Under the pieces are notes generated by a model that was not told where the DNA came from, did no database searches, and was given only the letters and a program-made list of their open reading frames with translations. Below are positions 36,344 through 45,855 of a DNA stretch of 64,000 nucleotides, one piece after another. Origin of the DNA: Methanolobus sp. Its GTDB lineage: Archaea > Halobacteriota > Methanosarcinia > Methanosarcinales > Methanosarcinaceae. The stretch lies in contig NZ_JADQBY010000028.1 of the NCBI RefSeq assembly GCF_016278385.1, positions 88,426 through 152,425 of the forward strand, given 5' to 3'. Each line of letters starts with the position of its first letter. Positions within the stretch are counted from its first letter, which is position 1. The position numbers and the translations under genes were made by a program.

Positions 36344-36366
36344 AAAGGGTTTACCTTTCTTACTTA
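36335..36366. terminator. Hairpin between convergent genes
   Basis: AAGTAAGTAGAAAGG then GTTTA then CCTTTCTTACTTAT, a near-perfect inverted repeat overlapping both gene ends; probable bidirectional terminator. Confidence 0.55.
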
Positions 36367-37697
36367 TCTAATTCACTCAAATCATCCTCATTTTTTAATT
36401 TCTCAACAACGAGCACCACACCATCTTTTTCGACTATCCTGACCTTATCCCCCTTCTCGATCAGACCAGAAGAGCGTGCTTTCCAGTGTTGTCCACGATG
36501 GAGAATATAACCTTCCTGTCCATCCCCGATGGGATCAAGAGCCTGTGCGCTGTCACCAATCAGCTCACCAAACAAGGGTTTTTTTCTTCTGACCTCGAAT
36601 ACCTTGTAAATAACAAAAACAAGGAAAATACCCAGGACTACAGTCGGAGCTGAGACCGAGATGATCAGTGTCTTCTGAAACTCAGCAGGAGTATAGTTGC
36701 GAGGGAAATCCGTTGGAGCCAGCAGCACACTGCCAGCAATTATGCATACAAAACCCGCTATTCCGAAAACCCCGAAACCCGGAGCCTGGAATTCCAGTAC
36801 AAGCAGAAACACACCAACTATTATGAGGAACAGAGCACCGATGTTCACATCAAAACCGGTTCCTATCAGCCCAAGAGCAATGGCAACTATGCCGAAAAGT
36901 TCAGCTCCAAAGCCGGGATTTGATATTCCTAGTATTATCGCATAAACTCCAAGAAGCAGGAGCAGCGAGGAAACTATCGGGTTTGATATGATATTCATGA
37001 ACGCAAGACGCAGAGACGGTTCATAGTAAGTGATATCCGCACCGTCGGTATTGAGAACTTTTCCTTTTACCTTTTCCCCGTCAATCTGGGTCATAAGATC
37101 ATCAATAGAAGGAGAAACATATTCAATAACATCATACTCAAGTGCAGTATCAGCATCAAGATTCAGGTTCTTGGTAATGAACTCCTCTGCAGCCGTTTGA
37201 TTGCGACCGTGCTGCTTCGCATTTTCAGTCGCCCTTTTTACAAGAGCATTGATAATCTTTGATTCCTCAACAGGTTCAGTACCACTGGCAGTTACTGTAA
37301 CCGGCTGTGCAGAACCCATAATAGTATAGGGGGCCATTGCGGCTATGTCCGTACTTATTAAAATAAGAGTACCTGCAGACCACGCTTTTGTCCCTTCCGG
37401 ATAAACAAATCCTATCACAGGGACATCGGTCACAGCTATCTGTTCAATGATGTCAAGGGTTTCATCCAGTCCACCACCGGGAGTGTTGAGTGTAATCACC
37501 AGAGCTTCGTAATCATCATTTTCTGCAAAGGCAATGGCATCAGCTACAATGTCATCGGAAACTGGGGTAATGGAGTCTGATATATCAAGCACCAATACCT
37601 TCTGCTGGCTGGCTGCACATGCAAGACCTGAGAACTGGGACAGAAGCAGAATAAAAAAAAGAAAAGTGCTCAGGTATGACCGGCACTTGTGTCTCAT
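36360..37697 (-). CDS. nfeD: NfeD-family membrane serine protease (ClpP-type), long form
   Basis: About 445 residues. A signal peptide is followed by a ClpP-like protease domain (ITLNTPGGGLDETLDIIEQI; AWSAGTLILISTD with the catalytic Ser; AAMAPYTIMGSAQPV), a block of four to five helices and a C-terminal OB-fold (GQEGYILHRGQHWKARS). This is the long NfeD plan whose partner is a stomatin. Start ATG 37697 has GGAGG 5 bases upstream. It is downstream of the stomatin gene by about 10 bp, and the pair degrades or guards membrane proteins. Confidence 0.93.
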   Translation of the reverse strand: MRHKCRSYLSTFLFFILLLSQFSGLACAASQQKVLVLDISDSITPVSDDIVADAIAFAENDDYEALVITLNTPGGGLDETLDIIEQIAVTDVPVIGFVYPEGTKAWSAGTLILISTDIAAMAPYTIMGSAQPVTVTASGTEPVEESKIINALVKRATENAKQHGRNQTAAEEFITKNLNLDADTALEYDVIEYVSPSIDDLMTQIDGEKVKGKVLNTDGADITYYEPSLRLAFMNIISNPIVSSLLLLLGVYAIILGISNPGFGAELFGIVAIALGLIGTGFDVNIGALFLIIVGVFLLVLEFQAPGFGVFGIAGFVCIIAGSVLLAPTDFPRNYTPAEFQKTLIISVSAPTVVLGIFLVFVIYKVFEVRRKKPLFGELIGDSAQALDPIGDGQEGYILHRGQHWKARSSGLIEKGDKVRIVEKDGVVLVVEKLKNEDDLSELDK

Positions 37698-37708
37698 GTT
37701 TCCTCCTT

Positions 37709-38473
37709 TCACTCTTTCTTAGCGAAGGCCTTAGAAAGGGCTGCAATTTCCCCAACATTGCTTGGGTTGGCTACGACGATCATATTTTTTTCCCTTGCTA
37801 TTTCGGCATATGTCTGCAGTTCCCTGAGTTTGATTGCAACCGGTACTTCCTCGTAAAGGCGTGCCGCATCTTTCATCCTTGTAGCGGCAATGAACTCGCC
37901 CTCTGCAAGTATGATACGGGACCGCTTTTCACGCTCTGCTTCTGCCTGCTTTGCAATTGCACGCAGCATTGTATCATCAATACTGACATCCCTTAAAGTA
38001 ACACTTGTAACCTTGATACCCCATGGGTCTGTAGAAATATCCAGTGACTCCTGAATGCTCTTGTTGATAGCATCCCTTTTTGAAAGTACATCATCAAGAT
38101 CTGTCTGGCCGATAACATCTCGCAATGTTGTCTGTGAAAGCATGGCTGTAGCGTACTTGAAGTTCTCAACCTCATTGACGGCTTTTGAAGGGTCAATAAC
38201 CTGATAATAGACAACTGCATCAACGGCCACTGTTACGTTGTCTTTTGTTATGACCGCTTGTTTAGGCACATCAATGGTAACCACACGAAGGTCAATCTTC
38301 ACAACAGTATCAATTATAGGGATAATCAGGAACAGGCCCGGACCTTTTATCCCACTTAGTCTTCCAAGACGGAAGATAACTACACGTTCATATTCATTTA
38401 CGATCTTGATAGCTTTGGACAGTATAAAAACTGCGACAATAGCTAAAGGAAAAATAAAATCAATTAAAGCCAT
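37709..38473 (-). CDS. Stomatin/prohibitin (SPFH) protein, slipin type
   Basis: A 254-residue protein. N-terminal membrane hairpin (FIFPLAIVAVFILSKAIKI), then the band-7/SPFH domain (EYERVVIFRLGRLSG, KGPGLFLIIPIIDTVVKIDLRVVTIDVP), Arg-Asp-Val repeats (LRDVIGQTDLDDVLSKRD) and an Ala/Glu-rich coiled coil (AIAKQAEAEREKRSRIILAEGE). Archaeal slipins are cleaved by their NfeD partner, encoded next. First gene of the operon. Confidence 0.95.
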   Translation of the reverse strand: MALIDFIFPLAIVAVFILSKAIKIVNEYERVVIFRLGRLSGIKGPGLFLIIPIIDTVVKIDLRVVTIDVPKQAVITKDNVTVAVDAVVYYQVIDPSKAVNEVENFKYATAMLSQTTLRDVIGQTDLDDVLSKRDAINKSIQESLDISTDPWGIKVTSVTLRDVSIDDTMLRAIAKQAEAEREKRSRIILAEGEFIAATRMKDAARLYEEVPVAIKLRELQTYAEIAREKNMIVVANPSNVGEIAALSKAFAKKE

Positions 38474-38881
38474 ATATTAACCACTCTCCTGGGTGAACTT
38501 AAGTATATCATATATAAAGAGCCTACTTCTTAAAAATATACCGGTGACTTGACTGAACAGACTTTCGAAGGACAATAAATAAAATAAAATAAAATAAATA
38601 TTATATAGAGGGCTGGGTCTGAATTCTTGTTTGAGGGGATGTACACGAAAACATGAAAGCGGTTGTTATTATTGAAATAACATTTCAGACCCAACAGATT
38701 ATAGAACTCATTTATCGTTTATTAATGTGATTGATTTTGATGTTAATAATTTCAAACTAATTTTCCAAAACCACACCAAGAGCATGATATATAAATAACA
38801 TATATAAATCTATGCAGACTTATTACCCCCAGACACAAGCAAACACATAAATCCTACATATACTATCTAACACTAGATACA
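38474..38881. other. Intergenic region between divergent genes
   Basis: 408 bp, AT-rich, with a run of AAAAT repeats (about 38576-38600), TATA-like stretches (about 38508 and 38790-38810) serving the two divergent genes, and a 9-bp inverted repeat GGGTCTGAA (38615-38623) / TTCAGACCC (38684-38692) spaced 60 bases. No gene seen. Confidence 0.6.
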
Positions 38882-41005
38882 ATGAGCGAAAAATGTACAG
38901 AATGCAACGGGAAAGGCTATAGTGTAACTGGCACAGCCAAATGCCCCGAGTGCAAAGGGACTGGGAAATCAAAGTCTGTAGACTTCATGAAACTTTCAGA
39001 AAAGGACATGGCAAGTTTTTTGAAAAATGGTTCAGTCTGCAACAATTGTGAAGGAAAAGGCGAGATGGAGACCAGGGAAACCTGTGCCACATGCTCCGGA
39101 AAAGGTGCTTTTTATAAATGCAAAATATGCGGAACAAATATGGAAAGACTATACGAAGGAAACGAAGTATGCCAGGCATGCGCAAAGAAACAGGTAGTTT
39201 ACAAACTTGACAATTCATGCACCCTGGACGAACTTGAAGTGGGAAAAATGTACCATACGGTTGTCAGGAACATTGCAGACTTCGGAGTTTTTGTAGACCT
39301 TAATTCCAGCCTTAGAGGACTCATTCATACCAGCAATATGACGGGACCTCTTGAAGTCGGTGAAGCTGTAATAGTAAGCGTCAAGGAAATAAAACCAAGA
39401 GGAAAAATGGATCTGGTACCACGCAAGCTTAAAGATTACCAGACTGTGGAACTTGAAAAGGATCTGCCTGTAAAGCTGGCAAATGAAATGACTCAAATGG
39501 TCGGCCAGAGAGTAAGAGTAGAAGGAGAAGTAATCCAAGTCAAACAAACAGCAGGACCAACTATTTTCACAATTGCCGATGAAACAGGACAGATTTCCGG
39601 TGCTGCTTTTGAAAGCGCTGGTGAAAGAGCATATGCGGAAATTGATTCTGATATGATGGTCGCAGCCACAGGAGAAATAACTGCCCGTGGCGGCAGTGTC
39701 CAGCTTGAGATCCAGAGTATGAAAAGACTCAGCGGACCAAAAGAAGCTGAAATACTCAAGCGCATAGAAGCTGCCATTGACAGAAGGGCAGAACCCTATG
39801 AGATCGAATACATGGTTGAAAGCGAGGTTCTTGAAAAACTCAGACCAGCTATGAAAAAGGTTGCAAAAGAGATCAGGAAAGCGATAATAAAATCCACACC
39901 TATCCTCCTGCGCCACCATGCCGATGCCGATGGAATGACAGCTGCTCTTGCAATCGAGAAAGCCATCCTTCCACTCATAAGAGAAGTGAATGGGCAGGAC
40001 GGGGAATATCACTATTACAAACGTGCACCTTCTAAGGCACCATTCTATGAGGTCATGGATGTTGTTCGTGACATTAGTTATGCACTTGAAGATGTTGCAA
40101 GGCATGGACAAAAGATGCCACTTGTTGTAAGTGTGGATAATGGATCTACCATGGAAGATGTTCCTGCAATGAAACAGGCAAGGGTATACGGCATCCAGAT
40201 GATAGTTGTAGACCATCACCACCCGGATGAAGAAGTTGACAAGTATCTTATAGCACACGTAAACCCGGCACATGTTGGAGGAGATTTCGGTATGACGGCA
40301 GGCATGCTCTGTACCGAGGTCGCACGCATGATAAATATCGAAGTGGAAAAAGAAATTGATCACTTGCCTGCGGTGGCCGCAGTAGGTGACCGCTCAGAAG
40401 CCGAAGAAGCCAAGAAATACATAGAGATGGTATCTGACAGGTACTCACTCCAGGATCTTAAGGACATGGCACTTGCACTTGACTTTGAAGCATACTGGCT
40501 TAAGTTCAACAACGGAAAGGGCATCATTGATGATATACTGGACTTTGGAGACCATACCATACACAAAAATCTCGTCAACCTTCTGTGCGAGCAGGCGAAC
40601 GAGATGATAGCCGAGCAGCTGGATGTCTGTATGGCCCACGTGAAAGCCCAGGATCTACCTAACGGTGCAATCCTTAACGTGCTGGATGTTGAGAACTATG
40701 CTCACAAATTCACATTCCCGCCACCTGGAAAGACATCAGGAGAAGTCCACGACAAACTCTGCAGGAAATATGAAGGCAAACCAGTCATAACCATAGGATA
40801 TGGTCCGGACTTTGCAGTCATACGCTCAAAGGGTGTCCTGATGAACATACCACAAATGGTCAGGGAACTTCACGAGGAAGTAAAAGGTGGCGGAGTCAAC
40901 GGAGGAGGACACCTTGTTGTAGGAAGTATAAAATTCGTAGAGGGTATGCGCACAGATGTGCTCTCTAAACTTGTAGAAAAAATAGGTTCCGTAGGAGTTG
41001 AATAA
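38882..41005 (+). CDS. DHH-family phosphoesterase with zinc finger, S1 and OB domains
   Basis: A 707-residue protein. Order: DnaJ-type CxxCxGxG zinc-finger repeats (about 1-100), S1 RNA-binding domain (GKMYHTVVRNIADFGVFVDL, near 120), OB-fold nucleic-acid domain (GQRVRVEGEVIQVK, near 200) and a DHH nuclease/phosphatase domain (LRHHADADGMTAALA; VSVDNGST; VDHHHPDE; HVNPAHVGGDFGMTAG). A DHHA1-like C-terminus ends GGGVNGGGHLVVGSIKF. It resembles archaeal RecJ-like/GAN proteins fused to RNA-binding modules; probably a nuclease on RNA or RNA-DNA. Confidence 0.85.
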   Translation: MSEKCTECNGKGYSVTGTAKCPECKGTGKSKSVDFMKLSEKDMASFLKNGSVCNNCEGKGEMETRETCATCSGKGAFYKCKICGTNMERLYEGNEVCQACAKKQVVYKLDNSCTLDELEVGKMYHTVVRNIADFGVFVDLNSSLRGLIHTSNMTGPLEVGEAVIVSVKEIKPRGKMDLVPRKLKDYQTVELEKDLPVKLANEMTQMVGQRVRVEGEVIQVKQTAGPTIFTIADETGQISGAAFESAGERAYAEIDSDMMVAATGEITARGGSVQLEIQSMKRLSGPKEAEILKRIEAAIDRRAEPYEIEYMVESEVLEKLRPAMKKVAKEIRKAIIKSTPILLRHHADADGMTAALAIEKAILPLIREVNGQDGEYHYYKRAPSKAPFYEVMDVVRDISYALEDVARHGQKMPLVVSVDNGSTMEDVPAMKQARVYGIQMIVVDHHHPDEEVDKYLIAHVNPAHVGGDFGMTAGMLCTEVARMINIEVEKEIDHLPAVAAVGDRSEAEEAKKYIEMVSDRYSLQDLKDMALALDFEAYWLKFNNGKGIIDDILDFGDHTIHKNLVNLLCEQANEMIAEQLDVCMAHVKAQDLPNGAILNVLDVENYAHKFTFPPPGKTSGEVHDKLCRKYEGKPVITIGYGPDFAVIRSKGVLMNIPQMVRELHEEVKGGGVNGGGHLVVGSIKFVEGMRTDVLSKLVEKIGSVGVE

Positions 41006-41035
41006 CTCCTACTCTAAAATCTATACACTTTTTTT
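40991..41035 (+). terminator. Terminator after the DHH gene
   Basis: GTAGGAGTT / AACTCCTAC 9-bp stem covering the stop codon, followed 17 bases later by a T7 run (41029-41035). Confidence 0.5.
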
Positions 41036-41049
41036 ACTCTAAGATAAAA

Positions 41050-41661
41050 TTAGTCCACACGTACTATACGTACAAGTGCTTTCACCGGAACTTCAGACAA
41101 TGTTTCTGAACCACTCTTGTCTACAAGTACTGCAATTGCAACCGGTTTTGCGCCGGAGCTTCTGAGATGAGTTACAACATCATTCATAGTGTTACCAGTA
41201 GTAATTACATCATCCACTATGACGCATTTCTGTTCTTTGATACTTGCAAAGTTCCTGCTGAATGCACCCTGTAGCTTGGACCCATCGCCCTGCTCATTGT
41301 AAGAATGGTAAACGGATAATTCAGTGCCTAGCTCCTCTGCTATAAGTGTTGCAAGGGGAACACCACTAAGACCGATTCCAACAACAAGGTCTATGTCGTT
41401 ACCTGTAGCTGCCACAGTGTCAAGTATCATGTCGCACATAGCAATTCCGACATGCCGTGTTCTGAATGCACTTTTACCAATGCTTCTCCAGTTGACCGAT
41501 ATATCCTTGGGTGCAGGAGATACTTCTTCCTTTTTAGAACGGGTCAGCAGCCACGTGACAGTTTCCCGGGAAACGTTAAGTTCATCTGCAATTTGCCTTG
41601 TAACAAGACCATTTGCCTGCAATTCAAGGGCTTTCTGTATTAGTTTATCAATATTCTTCAT
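41050..41661 (-). CDS. Orotate phosphoribosyltransferase-like regulator (GfcR type)
   Basis: A 203-residue protein. An N-terminal helix-turn-helix ([19 protein letters not shown], near residue 20) is fused to a PRT domain whose PRPP-binding motif [16 protein letters not shown] is complete. Archaeal members are called OPRT-like or GfcR (a sugar-metabolism regulator in halophiles) and probably sense a phosphoribosyl compound. Its target here is unknown. Not the classic PyrE because of the HTH. Confidence 0.87.
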   Translation of the reverse strand: MKNIDKLIQKALELQANGLVTRQIADELNVSRETVTWLLTRSKKEEVSPAPKDISVNWRSIGKSAFRTRHVGIAMCDMILDTVAATGNDIDLVVGIGLSGVPLATLIAEELGTELSVYHSYNEQGDGSKLQGAFSRNFASIKEQKCVIVDDVITTGNTMNDVVTHLRSSGAKPVAIAVLVDKSGSETLSEVPVKALVRIVRVD

Positions 41662-41716
41662 ATGAATCCCGCATATTCATGTTTAACTTATAATTTATTA
41701 TATAACAACTGAGATG

Positions 41717-42196
41717 TTATATTTTTCTTTTACGCTTTTTCTTAAGGGATGAACCACAGACCGGACAGATATCGCCACTATCAAAGCGTCTGCGACAACC
41801 CACACATTCTTTTTGCCATACCAGTACATCTTTTATTTTTTTCTGGGCTACTGGTTTCACTTCTATACCCAGAATTCTGGCAACGTTCTGTACTGCATAA
41901 TCATCCGTCAGAAGAACGGAGCTTCCTTTGTATTCCAGTGCCTTAGCAAGGATATCAACATCGGTTACAGACAATTCGTCACAATCCCTGGTCTCTTTTG
42001 CAACGTTCATGACAGCTTCACGAAACCGGGTTTCCGGCATTTCCACACGAGCTCCGTTTTCACGGGCAAGCTCAAAACGCATTGATGCCTCATTACTTTT
42101 CAGTTCATTGACAACCGAAGGGATGGTTATCATTCTATGGGCTTCGATTCCGGCTCCCATTATGAAGACTGCAGAATCTGCAATGTAATATTCCAT
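41717..42196 (-). CDS. nob1: rRNA maturation endonuclease Nob1
   Basis: About 159 residues. A PIN domain (YYIADSAVFIMGA; ELSVTDVDILAKALEY; LLTDDYAVQNVARILG, with the acidic residues in place) is followed by a zinc ribbon CVGCRRRF...CPVCGSSL and a basic tail, the standard archaeal Nob1 plan. It cleaves the 3' end of pre-16S rRNA. The frame extends to 42271, but MEYYIADSAVF at ATG 42196 matches the family start. Confidence 0.94.
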   Translation of the reverse strand: MEYYIADSAVFIMGAGIEAHRMITIPSVVNELKSNEASMRFELARENGARVEMPETRFREAVMNVAKETRDCDELSVTDVDILAKALEYKGSSVLLTDDYAVQNVARILGIEVKPVAQKKIKDVLVWQKECVGCRRRFDSGDICPVCGSSLKKKRKRKI

Positions 42197-42258
42197 AATA
42201 GTAGCAGATACTTTCTGAATATAGATTAATTCTTTGTCAGTTTTACATCCATCCCAAG

Positions 42259-42348
42259 ATGAGAGGCACAAAGCTTTCCATGGAACTTATCGACTATGAC
42301 ATAACCGAAGAACGCATCAAACTCTTTTCATCAAAAACCAACAGATAA
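42259..42348 (+). CDS. Possible small ORF or remnant
   Basis: A 29-codon frame from ATG 42259 (MRGTKLSMELIDYDITEERIKLF...) with codon use like neighbouring genes, in the gap between nob1 and nadE. Not recognised. The strongly protein-like sequence suggests a small protein or a gene fragment; a chance frame is possible. Confidence 0.3.
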   Translation: MRGTKLSMELIDYDITEERIKLFSSKTNR

Positions 42349-42395
42349 GTATAATTGAGAACATTCACAATTAAAAGATTGAAAGGCTTGATACT

Positions 42396-43175
42396 ATGGA
42401 CATCTCTAAGGCTAAAGATATCATCGTTGAATTCATCAGAGAAAAAACAAAAGAAGCAGGTGTAAAAGGGGCAGTTGTCGGAATTAGCGGAGGTATAGAT
42501 TCCGCACTTACAGCATACCTGGCGGTTGAAGCCCTGGGAAAAGAGAATGTACTTGGGATACACATGCCGGAACTTACCCTGACACCTGCGGAAGATGTAC
42601 TCGATGCGACCGAAGTGGCAAGCAGGCTTGGCATTGAATTCAAGACAGTAGATATCTCAGAGATACTTTCCGGATACATGAACACAATTCCTGAAAGCTC
42701 ACCTTCAAATTCACATGCAAACGGAAATCTCAAAGCCAGGACACGCATGTGTATCCTTTATTATTATGCGAACACTATGTCAAGAATGGTAATGGGTACA
42801 GGCAACAAAACTGAGATACTCTTAGGATATTTTACAAAATACGGCGATGGTGGCGTTGACATTGAACCAATTGGAGATCTCTACAAAACAGAGGTCAGGG
42901 AAATGTCAGCTCTTCTGGGCATTCCGGAGGAAATTATCAGCAAACCACCATCTGCAAGATTATGGGCAGACCAGACCGATGAAGACGAACTGGGTATCAC
43001 CTACGAACTGGTAGATAGGTTCCTTGCACTTTTACTGGAGGGAGAAACTCCACAGGTTGCACAGAACACACTTGGACTTACAAACACACAGCGTGATTCC
43101 GTAATAAAACGCGTCAATGTGAACCTGCATAAGCAGAAAGCTCCTGCCATAGCAGAACTAAAGTCCCTTAGATAA
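42396..43175 (+). CDS. nadE: NAD+ synthase
   Basis: A 259-residue ATP-PPase-fold synthetase: P-loop GISGGIDSALTAYLA (near residue 30), RTRMCILYYYANTMSRMVMGTGNKTEILLGYFTKYGDGGVDIEPIGDLYKTEV and the C-terminal PPSARLWADQTDEDELG. It amidates nicotinate adenine dinucleotide; the lack of an N-terminal nitrilase domain means ammonia-dependent. Length and start match archaeal orthologues. Convergent with tiaS. Confidence 0.97.
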   Translation: MDISKAKDIIVEFIREKTKEAGVKGAVVGISGGIDSALTAYLAVEALGKENVLGIHMPELTLTPAEDVLDATEVASRLGIEFKTVDISEILSGYMNTIPESSPSNSHANGNLKARTRMCILYYYANTMSRMVMGTGNKTEILLGYFTKYGDGGVDIEPIGDLYKTEVREMSALLGIPEEIISKPPSARLWADQTDEDELGITYELVDRFLALLLEGETPQVAQNTLGLTNTQRDSVIKRVNVNLHKQKAPAIAELKSLR

Positions 43176-43190
43176 TACAATTAAAATCAA

Positions 43191-44495
43191 TCACCTGGCC
43201 GGGAAAACGGGCACATTCTCTTTTTCAAATCTCAGAAGCTGTTTTGCAAGATGCCTTCTGGCACAGGGCGGCACCTCATAGAATCCAGGTTCAAGTTCCC
43301 TTTCTATTTTAGACTTTTCTGTAACCGAAGAACTGGTACCGCATTTTTTACACCTGTAACCCTGACCGGAGCCGGCAGATTTCATTCGCTTACCGCAAGA
43401 AGGACAGACGGGGTTGAACGTTTCATACTTTGCAGCAAGCCTGATAACCTTTATTTTTTCAATATTTATTGTTTTTTCAGTAACACTGCCATAAACCACA
43501 ACCCTGTCACCAGGAATGATTTTACGAATCATTTCCCTGAAATTCTTTGTTGGCTCAAAGGCTGCACAATCAATAGTATCCCCTTCATCATCCTGTAAAG
43601 GGAATATAGTATGCCCACCCCTGATAGTCTCAGGCTCACAGCAGACATTGCCTTCAAGGATATAGGAATGCATTTCCTCTATTTCACTTATCTTTGGAAC
43701 TGCAATTAGATGCATATCAGTACCCTGGTTTGTACGATATGTACAGATACGTTCCACCGGTTCGGAGATTACAAAAGATGCGGCTTTTTCCACCGAAGAT
43801 GCATCCTTTCCCCTTATTCCATAAAGAACAGGATCACCGGAGTGTGGTACACAAACAACCATATCATTTCTTAAATCCACTGTATCCCATGTATCCGGAT
43901 ATGTGTGCAGGTCTGCTTCAAAAAGAGATTTGCCGTCAACAATACGTTGAGTTCCCCAGGCATCTTTTTCTCTGTACGCCAGATACTCATATGTATGGTC
44001 CCACTCAGGGTCAAGCATTGCACCGCAAGCAGACAGAGCACCTATAAGTCCACGGCCATTCTTGAATATTTTAAAACGAAGTCCAAGGTCACAAGCCAGC
44101 TTTTTTGCTTCATCTATTGCGATAACTTCTTTAACAGCACGCCTGAAAAAATCACTTAGCCTGTTTCTTACCATTTCAAACTGCTCACCTGTAATGAATA
44201 CAATACCAGGATTGGTGTTCTCATTGTCCATGCATGCCATGGAAGCGACCCTTTGGGTTACATGTTCCACTACTTTTTCTGGCTCCCTGCACTGCACAAA
44301 CAATGCAACTGATGCATTCCCACGGGTCTTGTATGGAATAGTAGGATTAAGGCGAACAAGTATAGGATCTGCTATGATCTTCGCAAAAGATGACAACTCA
44401 TCCCTTAAAAGGGCACAGAGATATGTAGTACACATACCTTCCCGAGAATCTGTGTCGTCAATGCCAATAATCATTTTAGTGTATTCACTGCTCAT
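43191..44495 (-). CDS. tiaS: tRNA(Ile2) 2-agmatinylcytidine synthetase
   Basis: A 434-residue protein. N-terminal kinase-like domain IIGIDDTDSREGMCTTYL, middle GRGLIGALSACGAML, an OB-fold (IIPGDRVVVYGSVTEKT, near 330) and a C-terminal zinc ribbon (CPSCGKRM...CKKCGTS) are the TiaS arrangement. It attaches agmatine to C34 of tRNA-Ile(CAU) so it reads AUA. Universal in euryarchaea. Confidence 0.96.
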   Translation of the reverse strand: MSSEYTKMIIGIDDTDSREGMCTTYLCALLRDELSSFAKIIADPILVRLNPTIPYKTRGNASVALFVQCREPEKVVEHVTQRVASMACMDNENTNPGIVFITGEQFEMVRNRLSDFFRRAVKEVIAIDEAKKLACDLGLRFKIFKNGRGLIGALSACGAMLDPEWDHTYEYLAYREKDAWGTQRIVDGKSLFEADLHTYPDTWDTVDLRNDMVVCVPHSGDPVLYGIRGKDASSVEKAASFVISEPVERICTYRTNQGTDMHLIAVPKISEIEEMHSYILEGNVCCEPETIRGGHTIFPLQDDEGDTIDCAAFEPTKNFREMIRKIIPGDRVVVYGSVTEKTINIEKIKVIRLAAKYETFNPVCPSCGKRMKSAGSGQGYRCKKCGTSSSVTEKSKIERELEPGFYEVPPCARRHLAKQLLRFEKENVPVFPAR

Positions 44496-44543
44496 TGGAC
44501 AATATCTGATATGATTGATTATTGTTAAATGATTCTCTAAAAA

Positions 44544-44700
44544 TCAGATATTACCTTCTTCGATTATCGGAAGAAGTGCGTGCAATTCTGCACCCTTATC
44601 CTCTTCACAACCCAAGTTTCCAGCAACTACTGCATAACTACTTTTTGAGAGAATAGAAAGGATACGTGAAAAATAATTTCCTACACTACTCCCATTGAAA
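44544..44700 (-). other. Unassigned coding-like stretch
   Basis: The minus-strand frame is open from about 44757 to a TGA at 44544 and reads NYFSRILSILSKSSYAV, then VAGNLGCEEDKGAELHALLPIIEEG. There is no start codon with a ribosome site, and it lies between tiaS and the divergent regulator. Protein-like, so perhaps the tail of a lost gene; not recognised. Confidence 0.3.
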
Positions 44701-44749
44701 TTTTGAAAACACCGTGCACAATAGTAAAAACAGACAGCTTCCGGACACG

Positions 44750-44757
44750 TTTATATA
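44750..44757 (+). promoter_or_regulatory. TATA box for the HTH regulator
   Basis: TTTATATA 27-34 bases before ATG 44784, the spacing expected if transcription starts at or just before the ATG, i.e. a leaderless message. Confidence 0.6.
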
Positions 44758-44783
44758 GATGTGCAAACAATGCCTATTTAGTC

Positions 44784-45752
44784 ATGACAAAAGAAATCCT
44801 TATACATCAGATAGTTGATGTATTACAGCAAGCAGGCTTCATTGTATCAAAGAGATGCAATATTCGACCTCGAAGCTTTGATCTTGCAGCAAGGAATAAT
44901 CAAATTCTTCTTTTTTGTAAAGTTCTGTACAATATTGACGGACTGAATGAAGAAACAGCCAGGGAAATGAAAAGTCTTGCACTTTATCTTGGTGGGACTG
45001 CAATACTTATAGGTGCTAAGACCCGGGACCAGATGCTTGAAGACAGCGTAGTTTACATGCGCTATGATATCCCTGCAGTAAGTGTTCAAACCCTTTATGA
45101 CTATTTTGTAGAGGAAGTCCCCCCTCTCGTATCAGCAGCACCTGGCGGACTTTATGTTTCAATAGATGGTGATGTACTCAAAGAAGCCCGTAAGAGGACC
45201 GACATGTCATTAGGAGCCCTTGCCACCGAACTTGGAGTATCCAGAAGGACCATCAGTAAATATGAAGAGGGTGGCATGGATGCATCCATAGATATAGTCC
45301 TCCAACTTGAGGAACTGCTGGATGTCGCTCTGGCAAAATCCATTGATATACTCCGTCGTTTTGAGAAGAATGTCACTGTTGAAATGCCTGTGGAAAAAAA
45401 ATCAGAGCCACAACCTGACGATGGAATCCTCAACATGCTCCATACCCTTGGTTACCAGGTAATGTCAACGAGCCAGGCACCTTTTAAGGCAATATCAAAA
45501 GATACATCAGATACTATTCTTACAGGTGTCAGTACATACAGCAGCGCAATGATAAAGCGTGCTGACCTCATGAGCAGTATATCGTGCGTTACAAGGACGA
45601 AATCAGTCTTTATCATAAATGGACATATCAAGTCAGAAACAGTTGAAAACACCGTTCTTATTGAAAAATGTGAACTTGACAAGTTATCAGGTACTGATGA
45701 ACTGGCAGACCTCATAAACGAAAGGACAAAGAAACACAATACGGAGATATGA
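44784..45752 (+). CDS. HTH-type transcriptional regulator with Mrr-like N-terminal domain
   Basis: About 322 residues. The N-terminal domain (about 1-115; FDLAARNNQILLFCKVL, GGTAILIGAKT) has a nuclease-like fold pattern. A central XRE/Cro-type HTH follows (RKRTDMSLGALATELGVSRRTISKYEEG, near 135), then a C-terminal domain again beta-rich (NMLHTLGYQVMSTSQAPFKAISKD). This is the conserved archaeal putative HTH regulator family. The frame extends to 44703, but the TATA box and family start favour ATG 44784. Possible control of the downstream purN/glyA genes is speculation. Confidence 0.87.
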   Translation: MTKEILIHQIVDVLQQAGFIVSKRCNIRPRSFDLAARNNQILLFCKVLYNIDGLNEETAREMKSLALYLGGTAILIGAKTRDQMLEDSVVYMRYDIPAVSVQTLYDYFVEEVPPLVSAAPGGLYVSIDGDVLKEARKRTDMSLGALATELGVSRRTISKYEEGGMDASIDIVLQLEELLDVALAKSIDILRRFEKNVTVEMPVEKKSEPQPDDGILNMLHTLGYQVMSTSQAPFKAISKDTSDTILTGVSTYSSAMIKRADLMSSISCVTRTKSVFIINGHIKSETVENTVLIEKCELDKLSGTDELADLINERTKKHNTEI

Positions 45753-45855
45753 TCTGCAGTATCATGTTTAATTTTTGACCATTCTTTTTTATATTTACAG
45801 TCATCATTTACAAATCCAAAACGCTAATATACAGAAATCCCTTTTAGAACTAACA

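Noticed and set aside
38576..38600. AAAAT repeats as a CRISPR-like array
   Set aside because: Simple 5-base tandem repeat with no spacers; no Cas genes anywhere in the window.
39215..40363. Long minus-strand open frame (382 codons) antisense to the DHH gene
   Set aside because: It has Tyr/His/Cys-rich, non-protein-like composition and mirrors the codon structure of the well-supported plus-strand gene.
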